Assembly (NCBI GenBank): GCA_018697195.1
Contig: CM031858.1
Coordinates: forward strand, 104,877,406 to 104,941,405
From: Certhia americana
Taxonomy: Eukaryota > Chordata > Aves > Passeriformes > Certhiidae
DNA length: 64,000 bases
Reading direction: 5' to 3'
The notes under the pieces were generated by a model that did not search any database, was not told the origin of the DNA, and saw only the letters and a program-made list of their open reading frames with translations. This document shows, one piece after another, positions 1-13,189 of this stretch. Position 1 is the first letter of the stretch, and the number at the start of each line of letters is the position of its first letter. A program made the position numbers and the translations under genes.

Positions 1-1639
1 ATGTCAGTGCTTTGCAGCTAGCCGAGGGTATCAAAACATTTGCTCACCAACTTACTATGGTACAATTTGAAGTAGGATATGCTCATGTACATGCAGTAGA
101 TTTAAGCACTGATATTGCTCTGACATGGTAGCAACTGCAGGATGGGTGTTTCATTTCATAGAAGCTTCTGCTACTAAAAGATGAGCTGTCAGTGAAACAA
201 ACGTGTCACCAGAAGTTGCAGTTGGTGCTTTATTCACAAGTGACAGAGCAATAAGCCTGCCATACAGGCTTTTCCCAGTGAGCATTTGAAAGCACCTCTC
301 TTCACCTTACACACTATGGTAAAAGCAACACAGCAGTGGGGTTATGTTTTTGACACATTTTATAAATACCTGGATCATCTCCATGTGCTGGAGGGCTATT
401 TTATTGTATTTCTATGCAGTCTACAGCTGAGTCACTTTAGAAACTTCTTGATTATAACTATTATAACCTCATCTTGGCACAATCAAAAACGATGGAGTAA
501 TTAAATGTGTTTGTTCTTTCACAGACTGAACATCTCCCATTGGTATGCACTCACCACGTACAGCAAGTTCAAGGGAAATAGCTTATAAGTTTCCCAAAAG
601 ATGGCAAAGTAATGGGAAGGAACTGAGCTCCAGATAATGCAATATTAAAGAATAAATATTCAAATTTGGAGAAGCACCACACGACCAAAGAATAATAACT
701 ATATAATTTTTATGTAAAAAACCCCTTCAAAACCCAACAAAAATATGAGACACTGAGTCTGCTACTTAGACTTCAGTATCATATGAAGCTTTTAAATATA
801 TTTTGAAATAAATAGTTATGGAAGAGATGGAAGCAAAGTAAAACAAAAGTCTAAAAAATAAATTATAATTCTAAATTAATAAAAAATCTTTGATTTTTTT
901 AACTCCTTATAGTACATCTAATTTATCTTCAATAAAATAGCTGATGTGATATTGTGTGAAAAATTATTAGCAAAGACATAAGCAGTGTAAGAAGATGTCT
1001 CAAGGGGAAGACACAACAGGCAGCGTGAAGATATATTGTAAGAAAGTTACAGAACCCCCTCTTATACTCCTTGCTGCCTTTCACAAAAACAGGTGAATTT
1101 GCTGATATAATTTGCTAGGAACCCACTTGCAAGTCACTGGCAAAAAGAAAACCAGAATACCATATAAGAATGTCTAAGTGTCTTTAAAGACCAACACAAA
1201 GAAAGTTCCACTGTAAAAAGCAAAAGGTGAAGCACTGGAAATCTTATAAAAGATGCTAAGGGCTACAGGCCCTCCATAGAAAGACTCTGGACCACAGAGG
1301 ATGAGTTTGTGTTCCAGCTGATCAGCACGATGAGGACATGGCTGTGTGAAGCTGCAACAACGAAGCAAAAATCTTCTTACACGGAAGATTTCTAGCAAAG
1401 AAAGGCAGTATCATTGTCATTCTTTAGGCATCTTCTAGAGATAATGTGGAGTGCTGCTTGCATCCCTGCTTCCCTCATTCAAGAAATGTGAACTCATGGT
1501 CAAAAGAGCAGCTAAGAAAACTTGTCCAGGAGAACTGCCGGTATATTTTATGCGAGATTTGAGAAAGTGGGTTTCATTCTAGCTGAAAGAAAGCTGAGAG
1601 AAAGTGATTGCATTCTATAAATTCACAGGGAGGGTAAAC
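1..1639. other. AT-rich unique sequence, no gene recognised
   Basis: No repeat, RNA gene or exon was recognised here. The frames at 286-504 (+) and 1174-1398 (-) are short, have no family resemblance and no convincing splice context. Several A/T-rich stretches lie between 640 and 960. Confidence 0.6.
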
Positions 1640-1862
1640 ACTAGGGAAGAGCTATTTAAACTAAAAGGCAATGTTGGCATAAGAACAAAGGAGTATGAGC
1701 TGGCCATGAATAATTTTAAGATGGAAATTAAAGGAAGGTTTGTAACCACAAGAACACTGAAGTTTTCAACCAACCCCTCAGTCTGGCTAGGAGAAATAAT
1801 AACTTGTTTTATGATGGTGTTCAACATGTTTATGAAAAAAGCTATGCAATATGGAGGGGGAA
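1640..1862 (+). repeat. Old CR1/L3-like LINE 3' fragment
   Basis: From about 1647 the sequence follows a remembered amniote LINE 3' region: a GAAGAGCTATTTAA start, then AATGTTGGCA, AAGAACAAA, CTGGCCATGAATAA, GGAAATTA and AGAAGGTTT-like blocks, and finally a GTTTATGAAA block near 1830. Many substitutions and small indels separate it from that consensus, so it is an old, dead insertion. It explains the open frame at 1604-1984, which should not be called a gene. The match is from memory, not from a search, and the exact subfamily is uncertain. Confidence 0.6.
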
Positions 1863-1942
1863 AACCCAATCACCCAGGAAATTTCTTTTGTCCCACATTT
1901 CTGTACATTAGGGCTCAGTGTGTAAAAAGGAAGAGATCTTTT

Positions 1943-1944
<2 letters not shown>

Positions 1945-1977
<33 letters not shown>
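1945..1977. repeat. Poly-T tract, 33 bases
   Basis: An uninterrupted run of 33 T, preceded by a short TTTTTC. It lies about 80 bases downstream of the old LINE fragment. It could be the A-tail of a retrocopy on the minus strand, but no retrocopy was recognised on its left. A plain slippage-expanded homopolymer is equally likely. Confidence 0.9.
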
Positions 1978-1978
<1 letters not shown>

Positions 1979-4900
1979 TTATGACTTGTGAAATACTGGT
2001 TAAAATAATAGTAAGGAAAGAGTTACTGAGTTGATACAATACCAGCTTCTGAGCTGTAATTTGAACAATGAATGTCCCAAATAAGCTATTAAGTAAAAAA
2101 GATGAATGGAATTGCAAAGTACTATTTTCTGGAACAATCTCTTCTGGCTGTTGCTGAATCATTAGAGCACACAGCAAGGAAACGTAACTTGCTCAAAGTG
2201 TCAGTGCAGTTGCATATGTTATTTTAGATTTACCAGGAATATGTGTCTATGTGAAAATGATTTTACACGTAGAAAGCAGAAGCAGCAGCCCTTGCAACAA
2301 CCTTATTCTTAGCTATCAGTTTGTGTACCTTTACTACATGGAAAGAAATACAACAGTTTAATTAAATTTCTTAAGGTCAGTGAAATGCCATTGTTTTGAC
2401 AATCAGCTGTGATCACATAAACCTTGGGGTCCAGATGGCTGGCTGTTTAATGGCAACACTGCATTGACAAATTCACCAATTAGATAGACATTAATATTAC
2501 ATCCTTTCAGATTCTGAGCACAGCCTGACCTCGCTGAAGTGGGCTGGTGTCTTGCTTAATCCCTTGTGCATGCTCTCAGAATGTTATCGTGCTGCTATAG
2601 TGGGTTCATCCATCAAAACCGCCCCGGCTTCTCAGCATGCTGAGCGTTATTGGGTTTGTAAAAACAGATGTCATAACACACTGCTGGCAGAGTTGTGCTC
2701 TCTCGAGGGACAGCTGAAGAAACCACCCCCTCCACACACGCACTCATGGACACACATGCTGGGGGCACTGCTGTATTGTGCAAATTCTCCCCTGGTTGCT
2801 CTGGGCCTGACAGGGAAGGGAAGACCTCTAATTTATGGGGTTCAGAGGCCTGCATGCCTTGGTGTTGATAATTGCCCTTCTTACCAGACATGCAGTACTC
2901 CTTACATCAAATTTTCTCTTTTTCCTTTAATGGCTCCAAATATACCATGTTGAGAATACAGAATTACAACCTGCATTAAACTGCAGTGGTGTTATCTTGC
3001 ATTGAGCAATTCTCCTGCATTACAATGAGTTCCTGGGGACAGAACCCACTTTCCCCTTCACCAGATCTACAGCCAGCTGTGCCTCTGGAAATGCTGGAAT
3101 CCCAAGATCTGACGGTTTGACTGAAACAGAGGAAAAGGCAACAACACCTACCGATGCTCGTTTGTTTCAAATTACCTCCCCCTCTCCTTTTTTTTTAAAT
3201 CCAAGACAATAAAGTCTGTTGTTTTTAATTAGATTTCATTATTCTCCACTGTCTTCCCCAGGGCAGTGGTGGCAATGATAATAGACCTACAGCAACACTT
3301 TACAGCCTTTTCTCACATGAGAGCAACCTCAAGCAAGAAATGGCTGTTTCCATAATGCTGCTTTCCACCAGGCCATCTCTCATGCCTGTGCTTCTCCTGT
3401 GGAATAATCCTTCCCAGTTTCCCACCTGGAATACTTCTCCAAGCTACAAGAGATATGGAGAATAAGAAAGTGATGTAGTGTGTGTAGGTACTACTACCTC
3501 CTCAATTATATGATTATGCTTTGAAATTTTTCCTTTGATAATGTGCTAGTCTGTCCTATTTTTCCACAGTTAAAATGAAGAATGCCACTGGGTTTGGTAG
3601 CTTCTCAGGACTAAGTCTCTCAAGCTTCTCAGAATATGATGTTAAGAGGACAATCACTTACATTTTTAAAAATAACTGAATTTTCAGGAAGGCATTACCT
3701 CAGGAGTGCTAGGCTGAATGACAACTGAAAACACATGATCTATTAAATGACCACAAGAACAGGAGAAAGAATAAACCATCGATACAATGAACACTGAAAA
3801 CTAACATCCCATAATTGTGATGAAAGTGTGCACCTCAAATTTACACATTCTATCAAAATAACCAATGTCCATACAGAGTTTGGCTAGCGGGTATATTTTC
3901 AGCTTTTTCACTGTTCTTATTCACCCAAGACTATCCTGATTTCTAACTCTGATGCTCAAAATTACTTTCTGGTAAACTTCCTGATATCAGTGGTGATGGA
4001 CAGAAAGACATTTTTTATTGAAAATTATGGAACGAATTTTCAGAAAAGACTACTCAACATTATTTTGAAGGACTGAGTCCCTTTGTATTCTATTGATAGT
4101 TCTAGAGAAAACAGAAATATTAAATATCACTTTCACATCAGTGGAGTTTTCTTTACAGCAGAGTAGAACTTCACTAAACTATATGTGAAGTTAAATTTAG
4201 AATAAATGTGAATTTGGATTAGTACTTGTACATCTTTGGTAAATATACACCTATGTATGAATTTACTTATTTATTTAGAAAAGAGACACAGTCAAACAAT
4301 CCATGAATTAACTTGATTTGCTGATAAATATACAGTCCCATTATGTACAGTAGTAATTGGCCACTTTCTTGCTAGTCCCAAAAATGTTTGCAAATCATGA
4401 AAAGTCTGTAATTATTTTTGTGATAATTTGCACTAGGAGTGTGCTCTTCACTTAGATTACTCTGATCTAAATGAACACTTAGAGGCTATGTGGAGTAAGT
4501 GGACTGAGTGAAGGATCTGAGAACTTCAACTTGCAGAAAGTATTCACCAATGACTTTCACAAAGCACTGACTCATAGCTGGATTAAAAAAAATAGAGGTG
4601 TTTAGCTCCCTTCAAAATTAATGAGATCTGTGTGATGCTTTTTTAGAAAGTCTTTTATAGTCTGGAAACTGATTTTTTTTCCCTGATGTCACAAATGATG
4701 ACTGCTATACTTAAACATATTTTATAGTATAACTTTAATTTTAAAAAGTCCAAAAGTAGCACAATGTCTCCACCAGGCAAGGCTAATTATGTGCTTGTGC
4801 CTCTGAGTAGAAATATTGGAATGAGATTTGTCTATATTACGGAAGAAAAGTGTTATTTAACATAAAGTCATTGTTTAATGATAGATAACAATAGGTACTA

Positions 4901-6099
4901 TAATAGTCTTGCATTTCAAGAAGAATTCAAAACAGTAAAGTTAGTCCTGTGAATTTTTAATGTTTATAGAAAATGTCAAGGCAGTTATGAGAAATCTATA
5001 ACTTCAAAGCTTCTGAGATAATTGCATAATTTTATTATGTTTCTTTTTTATTTCTTGCACATAGCAAGCTTAATTCTGGGTGGGGTCATAAAGTGCATAG
5101 AGAGAAAGACTTACAGTAAAGCAGATGCAATTCAAATTTTAAATTATTCATGAGTTCAGGCTTCCAATGAGTTTACAGCCAAAAGAGAATACAAAAAAAC
5201 TTGATTTCTTCTGTAAATAGAAAGAACAAAACTCACGCTCTTTTAGATGCACACCCAAGTTCTGCTTAAAAAATAAACCATCAAAAACCCCTCCCAACCT
5301 CCAAATAACAAAGTTAGCTGCTTGAGTGTGATCCCTCCCATTCAAGGGTGCTGTAGTCAACTGTGAGGTATCTATGTGTGAGCTGAATCTCTCGGATAAT
5401 GGTCAGAGGTGAATTGGATGGAAGGGCCGATTTCTGTCATGACATGGCAATCTTACAGGCAGAACTGATTACCACATATTTAGACTCTCGTTGACCTCCT
5501 GAGCAATGAATCACTGTGACTTCTGAAACCTGTGTTTCTGGAGATAATCTTCAGGTTTTGAGCCATCAGTCACAGTTTTGTCCATCCATTAATCACAGCA
5601 GATTATTTTTAGTTGTACCCTTTCTGCTTTGCAAGTCTAGTTTCACATGCCACTTCCCACAAACTATAAGCATGGGTTGCAGCAATGTCATGACTAAATA
5701 GGCTTAAAAGTCTCTCAGATACACTCTTGCCTTTCCAAACTATGAATTCATGACTTAGACTGCCATCAATGAAGAAGACACCATAGTTGTTTTCTATTTG
5801 TTGTTAAGGTGAAGAAGTAAAATATCCCAGTCATATATCCTCAAAAGATATCATGTTGAAAATACCTCTATTTGCAAATAAATGGCTAATGGAAATTTTC
5901 ATGTGAGCAAGTGGCATGACAAGAGAATTATTGTCTCTGTGTAGGATAGCTAAGCATAAGAAAACAGACAGACCTACCTTATTTTAGATTTGACTCTGCT
6001 CTTCCCTTCTGCCAACCTCCTGAAGCTGTGGCTCCTCTGTAGGAAACAGGAGGAAGGAAGAAAGAAACAGGCAGCAACATCAGAACAAAAATGGAGATA
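1978..6099. other. Unique sequence, no gene recognised
   Basis: No repeat family, RNA gene or exon was recognised in these 4.1 kb. A slightly GC-richer patch at about 2540-2900 carries a 133-codon plus frame (2552-2953) and an overlapping 92-codon minus frame. Neither resembles a known protein and both run through a CCACCCCCTCCACACACGCA-type low-complexity stretch. Confidence 0.55.
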
Positions 6100-6293
6100 T
6101 TTCAGTAACGAAGCACTGAAACAAATCTAGAGAAGCTGTGGATGCTCCATCCATAGAAGTTCAAGACCAGGCAGGATGGGGCCCTGAGCAAACTGATCTA
6201 GTGGCATCCCTGGCAATGGCAGGGGGGTTAGAACTAGATGATCATTGAGGTCTCTTTCAATCCAAACCATTCTATGATTCTGTGAATCTCTGA
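6100..6293 (+). mobile_element. CR1 LINE, 5'-truncated, 3' end intact
   Basis: The sense strand of a CR1 3' end is clear: an AGAGAAGCTGTGGATGCTCC block at about 6131, a GGATGGGGCCCTGAGCAA block near 6175, CTGATCTAGTGGCATCCCTG, then GGCAGGGGGGTTAGAACTAG, GATGATCATTGAGGTC and the tail CCATTCTATGATTCTGTGA. That order is the usual end of avian CR1. Only about 190 bases remain, so it is one of the heavily 5'-truncated copies typical of the family, and it cannot move. It ends next to a TATTTATTTATTTT stretch. Confidence 0.9.
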
Positions 6294-6849
6294 TATTTAT
6301 TTATTTTCTGGACAGTGAAACCCTGAAACTCATTGTTACAAGGGTGTTGCACAGGCACTCTGAAAGTAGTTAGTTAAATTAATGGAAGAAAAATGCATCA
6401 GTGACAAAATCCTACAAGTCCAAACCCTTGTTCACTAAAATGTAGTTTGATGGAAAAAGAAATGATTCCTTGGGGGCCATGGCAGTGTGCACTTGCCTTG
6501 GCTGTATATTCTTCATATGGATCCTGATGCAGGTGGTGGGGAGAGGATAAAGGCTGGAAGGAGCTTTAACCCCATGTGCTCCCTCACATTTTTATAATAT
6601 GTAGGGTTTGTCACACAGATCATGAAGGAGATGTGGATTTTGGGGTACATAAAAGAGGGACAGGACAAAAAGAAATCACAAAGTTCACTTTGCTCTTACT
6701 CTGAGTAATTCATCCATTTCAGATGTCTCATATCTTAAATCCTGTCTGTATGAAAGCTCAGCTTGTGTCACTGAATCCATCCTCTCATGCTGTTTCTGGT
6801 TTTCTGTTTCAACCATGAAGTGAGTTGCAGACTAGAAACACCTTTATAT
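6294..6849. other. Unique sequence, no gene recognised
   Basis: Nothing recognised between the CR1 tail and the weak CR1-like block that follows. Confidence 0.5.
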
Positions 6850-6962
6850 CTGTTAAGGAGGTGAAACATTGAAACAAGCTCCCTGCAGAAGATGCTAAAC
6901 CTCCTGCCCTGAGAATTTTTAAACCAGGTCAGAAAAAATTTCTTCCAGGGAGGAACAGAACA
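6850..6962 (+). repeat. Possible degraded CR1 3' fragment
   Basis: The text GGTGAAACATTGAAACAAGC, then TGCAGAAGATGCTAAACCTCC, TGCCCTGAGAATTTTTAAACCAGGTC, follows in order the CR1 segment GGTGAGGCACTGGAACAGGC / CCAGAGAAG / CCCTGGA / TTCAAGACCAGG. Divergence is high and the tail is missing, so the call is tentative. It accounts for the minus frame at 6768-6965. Confidence 0.4.
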
Positions 6963-9900
6963 CATTTTGTCCTGGAACAGAGGGACTGAATTCCTTTCTA
7001 CAATTCATTACACTTGCTTTGTCCCAGAGCCCCTGTTTCTTTTTAAGTTCCACAGTTTTTAAGGAGAATGCTGCCCTCTCTCTTTTTTTTCAGCTCAGCC
7101 CTCACTTGCTAGGGCTGGCAGAGGCTGAAGAAACCAGTGTAATCTGTAGTTTATGTACTGCCCCATTTTATGCATGGCTTAAAGGGGCTGCAGTTCACTG
7201 TAAGTTATTCTTAGATTTCACACATTATTGTACCTTTATTTTATATACAAGTACATAAAGGAAAGACAATTAGACAATTAATTTAGCTAGATCTGATTAT
7301 AACTCCTTGGAGTTTCAGAGATGGATTTTGTTAAGGGGAAGGAAAGATGCACCACATCATGCTCTGCTGCATTCAGAGTGCAGCACTCTGAGTGCTACGT
7401 GCTTTGTGTGGTCCCTCACTTCATAGGGACCCCATTTGAAGACAGATACAAAGTCTGTGCTCTCCTCAGCAGTTACGCAAACAAGCACTTGGTGCTTTGC
7501 CTGCCTGCCATCAACCAGGAAGATTTGGTGCTCTTAAAGAGCAGTGGCAAAAGCCAAAGCACTTTGTTACCAAAGAGAAGTCTTTGCTGCAGTTTATAGC
7601 TGAAGTCTGAAGGCAAACAGATGTTTTGTATCTGTGATTTGGGGTCTGTGCAAAGTTCTGCAAATAAGGGATTACACTTTCTCTTACACAACCAAGAGCA
7701 AGTAGGTAAATAAATGCAGCTCTGTCACCTAACAGCCCCCATAAAAGGTCAAGCTGTTCTTGGCTGTTCTCTCTTACTCTGCAAGGGGAGTCTATTGCTA
7801 TTTCAAGGTGTGATGATGTTCTTCTTGGAAAACATCCTGTCTCCCTGGGAAACAAGTTCAGATGTAGTCCTTGGCAATGCTGATGCAAATACCTCACTGC
7901 TATCAAAGTTACTCTCTTAAAATACATTTTTGCCAGTGTAAAAAGTCCTTTCCCCCATTAAGTCCTTAAAGAACAGAAGCCCACGTAAGTATGTATCTCA
8001 CTGCCCAAAATTCAACCACAATAAATATATCTCTGATTATTTTTTCCTACAAACAAGTTCAAACTTTTGTTCTGAATGCTTATCAAGGGATATGTCTCTC
8101 TCATTTCTTCTCAATCCTGATATGGACCACACTTTCTGTGCCCTTCATTAATATTGCTAGCATATTGTTGAAAATAAGTATCATAAAACTGCTACATAAT
8201 TTATCCTATTTGTGCAAACAGTTCTTCCCTATCCCTTGTACCCATAATCCTAATCCATTGTGGTATGCAGTCATATTCTTTCAAAAAGCCAATTTTCTGT
8301 ATTTGAAGGGAGATTCTCTTCACTTTGTCTATTTTTATAACCATTTCTGCACATTTTCTAGTTTGGACTCACCTTTTCTGAGCAGAATGCTGGCTTTTTT
8401 CTGTAAAATCAGATATTGGACACAGCAGAGCTGGAACATTTACTTAAATGAAAAGCTATTACTCCCATAGTGAATATTTTGATTTTCTGTGTCACTTGGT
8501 ATCTAGTGATTCAAAGAGAGCCTCATTATTAGTTATAGAAGATCAAGCAAACCTAAAGAGGATTGTATTCTCTTAATCAAGCAAGAAAACTGCTAGGAAA
8601 ATAGTTGATCTTGTATCATCAGATTAAAAGAGACTGTCTTTTCATAGCTTTTAAAAATAAACAAGAACTGCTACAATTATATAGATGGTGGCCAAATACA
8701 GAGCAGACTACAACTCTCCCTTCTACGGCCTGTGAAGAAATTATTTGTCTGCCTTCCTTAGATAAGATCTAATCCTGATTTAGGGTCTGAGTGTGCCTAG
8801 CTAACTGTCTTCACTGGAATACTTCTGGCTCAAATTTACATGGAGGACCTTGTTGAAAACCTGGAGATCCAGACAGGGTGTGTATGCAGTGGTTCTGAGT
8901 TTACCAAGACCATTCTCTGTCACAGGCTCTTTCTCACTAGGAATTGCACAGACTCACAAAGGTATTTATTTGCAAGAAGTAGAGCAGAATACTCTGAGGG
9001 GAGGAAAAATATTTTTCTCTTTCTCTCATAGTTACATAAAATTTCATAGAAGTGATAAATACAGATTACTCTCTTGCAACTAGGTGTCGTGGAGCTTACC
9101 TACTTTTCTCCTGACTGAAGAATCACTGTTTAATCTTTTCCTGCACCTAAAGTTTTCAGCATTTTTATCATTTCTATGGCCTTTTATGTATAGTTCTTGA
9201 TGGTTATGTACATTGTGTTTTGAGGATAAACAGAAGGAAGTATGGCTGACTTGGCACTCAGCCAGAAAAAAGGGAAAGCCTGCTGACAAAACTATTTCTG
9301 TACTTTACCTGCTGATTATTTAATAGAAAATATGTCACTGGAGTGACCACATACTGAATTTTGCCTGGATCAGAATTTCACCTGCATATTAGAGATACAA
9401 GGTCCAGGGAAGACATGGCTGGTAAACAAATATAACAGATGAAATTTTTGCCTGAACTACACTAGGAAATAATTACAATGAAAAAATTAGATTTACTTAA
9501 CAACAAAAACCCTTTACCTTTATTTGGGAATCTTGTTAAGATCATATTGACAAAAAACCTAAAGATGCCCTGTTTTTGCCAGCTATTTCTTCCTCAATAC
9601 TACCATGAATTAGTAACTTGCAGAATATTTCCAATGTTGCAAATATTCCACATGTACCTTTACAGAACAAAATTGGTTATATATCACTTTTATAGTATGA
9701 TCCATGATGATTTTAGAAATAAAGTGAAAGAAAGCTTGTACAAGTCACTTGTTTTAATTGTGGTCAAACATCATCAGTATAGTTGAAATAGTCATGATGC
9801 AACCCCTTAAAAATAATTAGTAGTAATGATTTTAATTTTAGAAATTATACAACTGGGTCAAAAGAATGATAAGAGAATTGACACAAGAAAACTTTATTTC

Positions 9901-11577
9901 ACTATCTTTTTTAATGTTTGGATTGCTGTTACCTGATATGTGTATAGCATCCTGTCTCTGACAGACTGTTTTTTAAGATATCAATAAAGCCAACCTCTAC
10001 TTATCATAAAACCTCATACCCCAGGAAGAGCAATAAGCAAGTCCCCAAATGGTAATAACCTCCTAGGAGATATCTTAGTGTAAATAGCATAGAATTAGCA
10101 CCAACAAGCTCTTTTTTAGAGACAACATTTGAATGTCTAGTCTATAAGCAGCCATTTTTTAAGAGAAATAGTGTATAACAGATGTAGAGTATTGCCCAGG
10201 ACACTGGGGGTTGCTGTGAAAACTGACGAAAAACATGAAGATTCTAGGAAACCAATAGGTGTACAAAGAACATAAGGTCTGTTGCCTATTTTGAAGAATG
10301 ACAAGTTCTCAGTATAAAGGCCAAAGGGTTACAGCTACAATAATGAAATAGCCAAACTGAGAGAAATGTTTCACATTGTGTTCCAAAAAAATAGTTAGGC
10401 TATCTTTATGGAAACCATATACAACAGCATAATGTGGGACTGTGCATGGATTGTGGCACCAGTAGAGGGAAATAATGAGTACTGTAATGTGGTGGCAGAG
10501 ATCAGCTGAGAAGGGGCAGGAAGCATGGAGTGAGGACACCGTGGCTGTGAGGGAAAGAGGCTGGTGGGAGGAGGGAGGAAATCATGAGTTTGCTGTGAAT
10601 GCAAAGACTGGCCGCAAAGTCAGGGCAGAGCCAGTATTGCTGAGGTTTGTCTTCTGGCTTTGCAAGATTCAACATCCCTGGATGATGAGAGACAGTGGGT
10701 CATGGGTGACAATGTGTCACACCAGCGACAGGAACCCTCAGTCATCAGTGCTTGGACCCAGCAGGGATATTTTGGTCCCCCTGATGTGCTGGGGAAAGCA
10801 AAACCCAGCCAATTTTTTTTTTTTTTAAGGTAGGTTTATTAAAGAAATGAGTCAGAGCTAAGTGCCATTGTACCACATGGTTTATTTGTCTTGTTGTGTT
10901 TTGCAGAAAAAAGCATGTTTTCTTGTTGTCTTTTTGTTAATTAAGCTTTAGCAGTTTGAATTTTTCTCTGCTTTTTGATTTGATGGGATTTCATGCCATT
11001 GGTTGCTGCAAGGCCTGTTTTTTAGTGAGTTTTGGGGGAGCACTGGAGCTGAAGATGACTGATATTTTTATCAGGAATGGAATATTGCTTAGCTTAATTT
11101 TTAATGTACTGATTAGTGTTCAGTGGGGAGCAGCTGCTGGTTTTCTTACTTGATTGCATTTTTAAGTTCAGTAAAGGCACTTGAAGTCAGATTGATCTTC
11201 GCTGTGTTATAAATCTGAAAAGAAAATCACAGGACAGAACAAAATATTAATGACAATGACTATTTATTTAATCACTCACAATTAATTAATCTACTGGCAG
11301 CTCTTACATGTGGATCTTAAACCAAATAATGTAAACAAGAGATATGGTCTATGTCTATTAATTACTTTTGGTGGAAAAGGACAAGAGATAAGGATGGATG
11401 TCCTATTCTTGGCCAATGCTGGCATGCAACTCCACCCCAAAAAAAAGCTGGAAAATGTTCCTAGGCGTGGTCAGACTAAATCATAATTAATTACTTATTT
11501 CTGTATCTGTGAGCATAGCAGAAATAGCAATGATGCTTTAAAAAAAAAAATTCCCATCATAGACTATCAAGATATTA
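6963..11577. other. Unique sequence, no gene recognised
   Basis: This 4.6 kb stretch contains the longest plus frame of the window (7991-8470, 159 codons). It is dominated by F, I, L, S and C, has no motif or family likeness and lies in very AT-rich DNA, so it is treated as chance. A GC-richer block at about 10470-10810 ends in a 14-base T run (10813-10826) and may be an unrecognised old element. A short A run is at 11539-11550. Confidence 0.5.
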
Positions 11578-11602
11578 TTTTTGTTGTTGTTGTTGTTGTT
11601 GT
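11578..11602. repeat. (TTG)n microsatellite
   Basis: Seven or so perfect TTG/GTT units follow a short T run. Perfect units suggest the locus can vary in length. Confidence 0.95.
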
Positions 11603-12001
11603 ATTTTGTCACATTAATTTTTAAAGTTTGATTAGTACTTTTAATGTCCATATGGATTGGATGTGAATTTAATACATAAAGGTTTTGTAAAAGCAAAATC
11701 TTAATTATGCTAAAGTTTAAGTGAGATCTGAACTGTGTCCCTTTCACCCAATGCACACATTATGTACACAACATTGACTTATTGAATTCAGCAGACTACT
11801 ATGGAATGATGATATTCATAAAAAACAAATTATAACTAACAAATCACAACACTGGGACCTGATTCGCAGAATTTTCTGCCTGTCCCCTCCCAAGCCCCCT
11901 TCATCATCAGCTATGGATATTTCAAATTCCCTTGGCAGAATTTGGATTTAACCTATAAATCAAGTTATTAAGTTCACTCATCTGGATTATTATATATTGA
12001 C

Positions 12002-12066
<65 letters not shown>

Positions 12067-12076
12067 NNNNNNNNNN

Positions 12077-12123
<47 letters not shown>
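12002..12123. repeat. (TCTA)n microsatellite with a 10-N gap
   Basis: Perfect tetranucleotide TCTA units run on both sides of ten Ns at 12067-12076, roughly 16 units on the left and about 11-12 on the right. The Ns are an assembly gap inside the repeat, so the true length is unknown. Translated products across it are artefacts. Confidence 0.98.
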
Positions 12124-12212
12124 TGAGCAGGGATATTTGGATTTACAGACCCAAACTCTGTCACCCTTCCTCTCCACAACAAGCCATTTCTGTTTTTCAG
12201 CTATACCTGTTG

Positions 12213-12269
<57 letters not shown>

Positions 12270-12330
12270 TGTACCTGTTGCATATATTTGTATTTGTATA
12301 CATGTATACATGTCTGTGCATGTGTATGTG
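12213..12330. repeat. Compound (TA)n(CA)n microsatellite
   Basis: An alternating AT block (12213-12254, one G interruption near 12233) passes directly into ACACAC repeats (to about 12269) and then into decayed TG/TA-rich sequence to about 12330. It lies about 90 bases from the TCTA repeat, making a compound locus. The frames read through it, such as 12197-12634 on the minus strand, are not genes. Confidence 0.95.
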
Positions 12331-13189
12331 AATACTGATAGTTGAAGCATAAAGGAAAAAGCTTATATGTAATGCAGGCAAAAAAAAGAGTAAAAAAAGA
12401 AACAGTCAGAATGATTGCTTGATGAGAGGAAAACATCTGAATGGTTGCAGGAGGAGTAAACTCATTAAGAAAATGCTGGAAATATGCTGTTTCAGTCAAG
12501 GTGGGGGCTGTGGTAGCTGGAAGTTTACAGAGCAAGTGGGTTGTGACACAGGTCTCTGAAGTCAAAGGAGGGGAAGGGATGAGCAAAATGCCTTTCACTC
12601 TAATAACTATTTCCATCTGCCTTTCTAAAGACACAGTCAGAAATACTTTTTAAAGCCTGGCTCATATTTTTAGCATTTCTGTAGATGAGATGCCTGATAA
12701 TAAATTCTGATTTATAAGACAATAACTGAGGAGAAAATTAAGTCAGGTAAAATAGGCTTAAAAGATTTTGTTTTCTGGCAACATAATCTAGAAATACAGA
12801 AAGGTGTTTCCAGCAGGCACTAGCAGATGAAGATAAGTTTATGAAACAACATATTTTTCTTTTCTCCTTAGTGTGTTTAAAGACTTTGAGTTAGCAAATG
12901 AGATCTTCCAGGCAATAATGACAGAGCTAAAATTGGGAGTTAAGTGCATTCTTCCATTTTCCCTCGTTTTTGTGCAGAGTGATGCTCACCTATGACTTCA
13001 CATTCAGGCTGCTTCTTGGTCATAAGCAAATTACTCTGAAGGGCTTTGGGATGGAAAGCTGATGTCTTCTATTCCCTGCATTCCTCACATACCTAATTGC
13101 ATTTCCCTAAATATGAAACAATGTTGATGGAAGCATGTTGAGCTTAATTTGTGTTTATGTGTTTCATTCTCATTGTTCCAGAGATCATT
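12331..13189. other. Unique sequence, no gene recognised
   Basis: No repeat or exon recognised. A 70-codon plus frame at 12441-12653 has no recognisable features. Confidence 0.5.

Noticed and set aside
1604..1984. 126-codon plus frame
   Set aside because: Read from an old LINE fragment and a T tract that supplies its phenylalanine run.
7991..8470. 159-codon plus frame
   Set aside because: Composition is F/I/L/S/C-rich as expected for a chance frame in AT-rich DNA; no motif or splice context.
10475..10828. 117-codon plus frame in a GC-richer patch
   Set aside because: Ends in a T-tract phenylalanine run, has no known likeness, and the patch is more likely an unrecognised old repeat.
12197..12634. 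145-codon minus frame, and frames at 11997-12381
   Set aside because: They translate microsatellite units, and one crosses the N gap.
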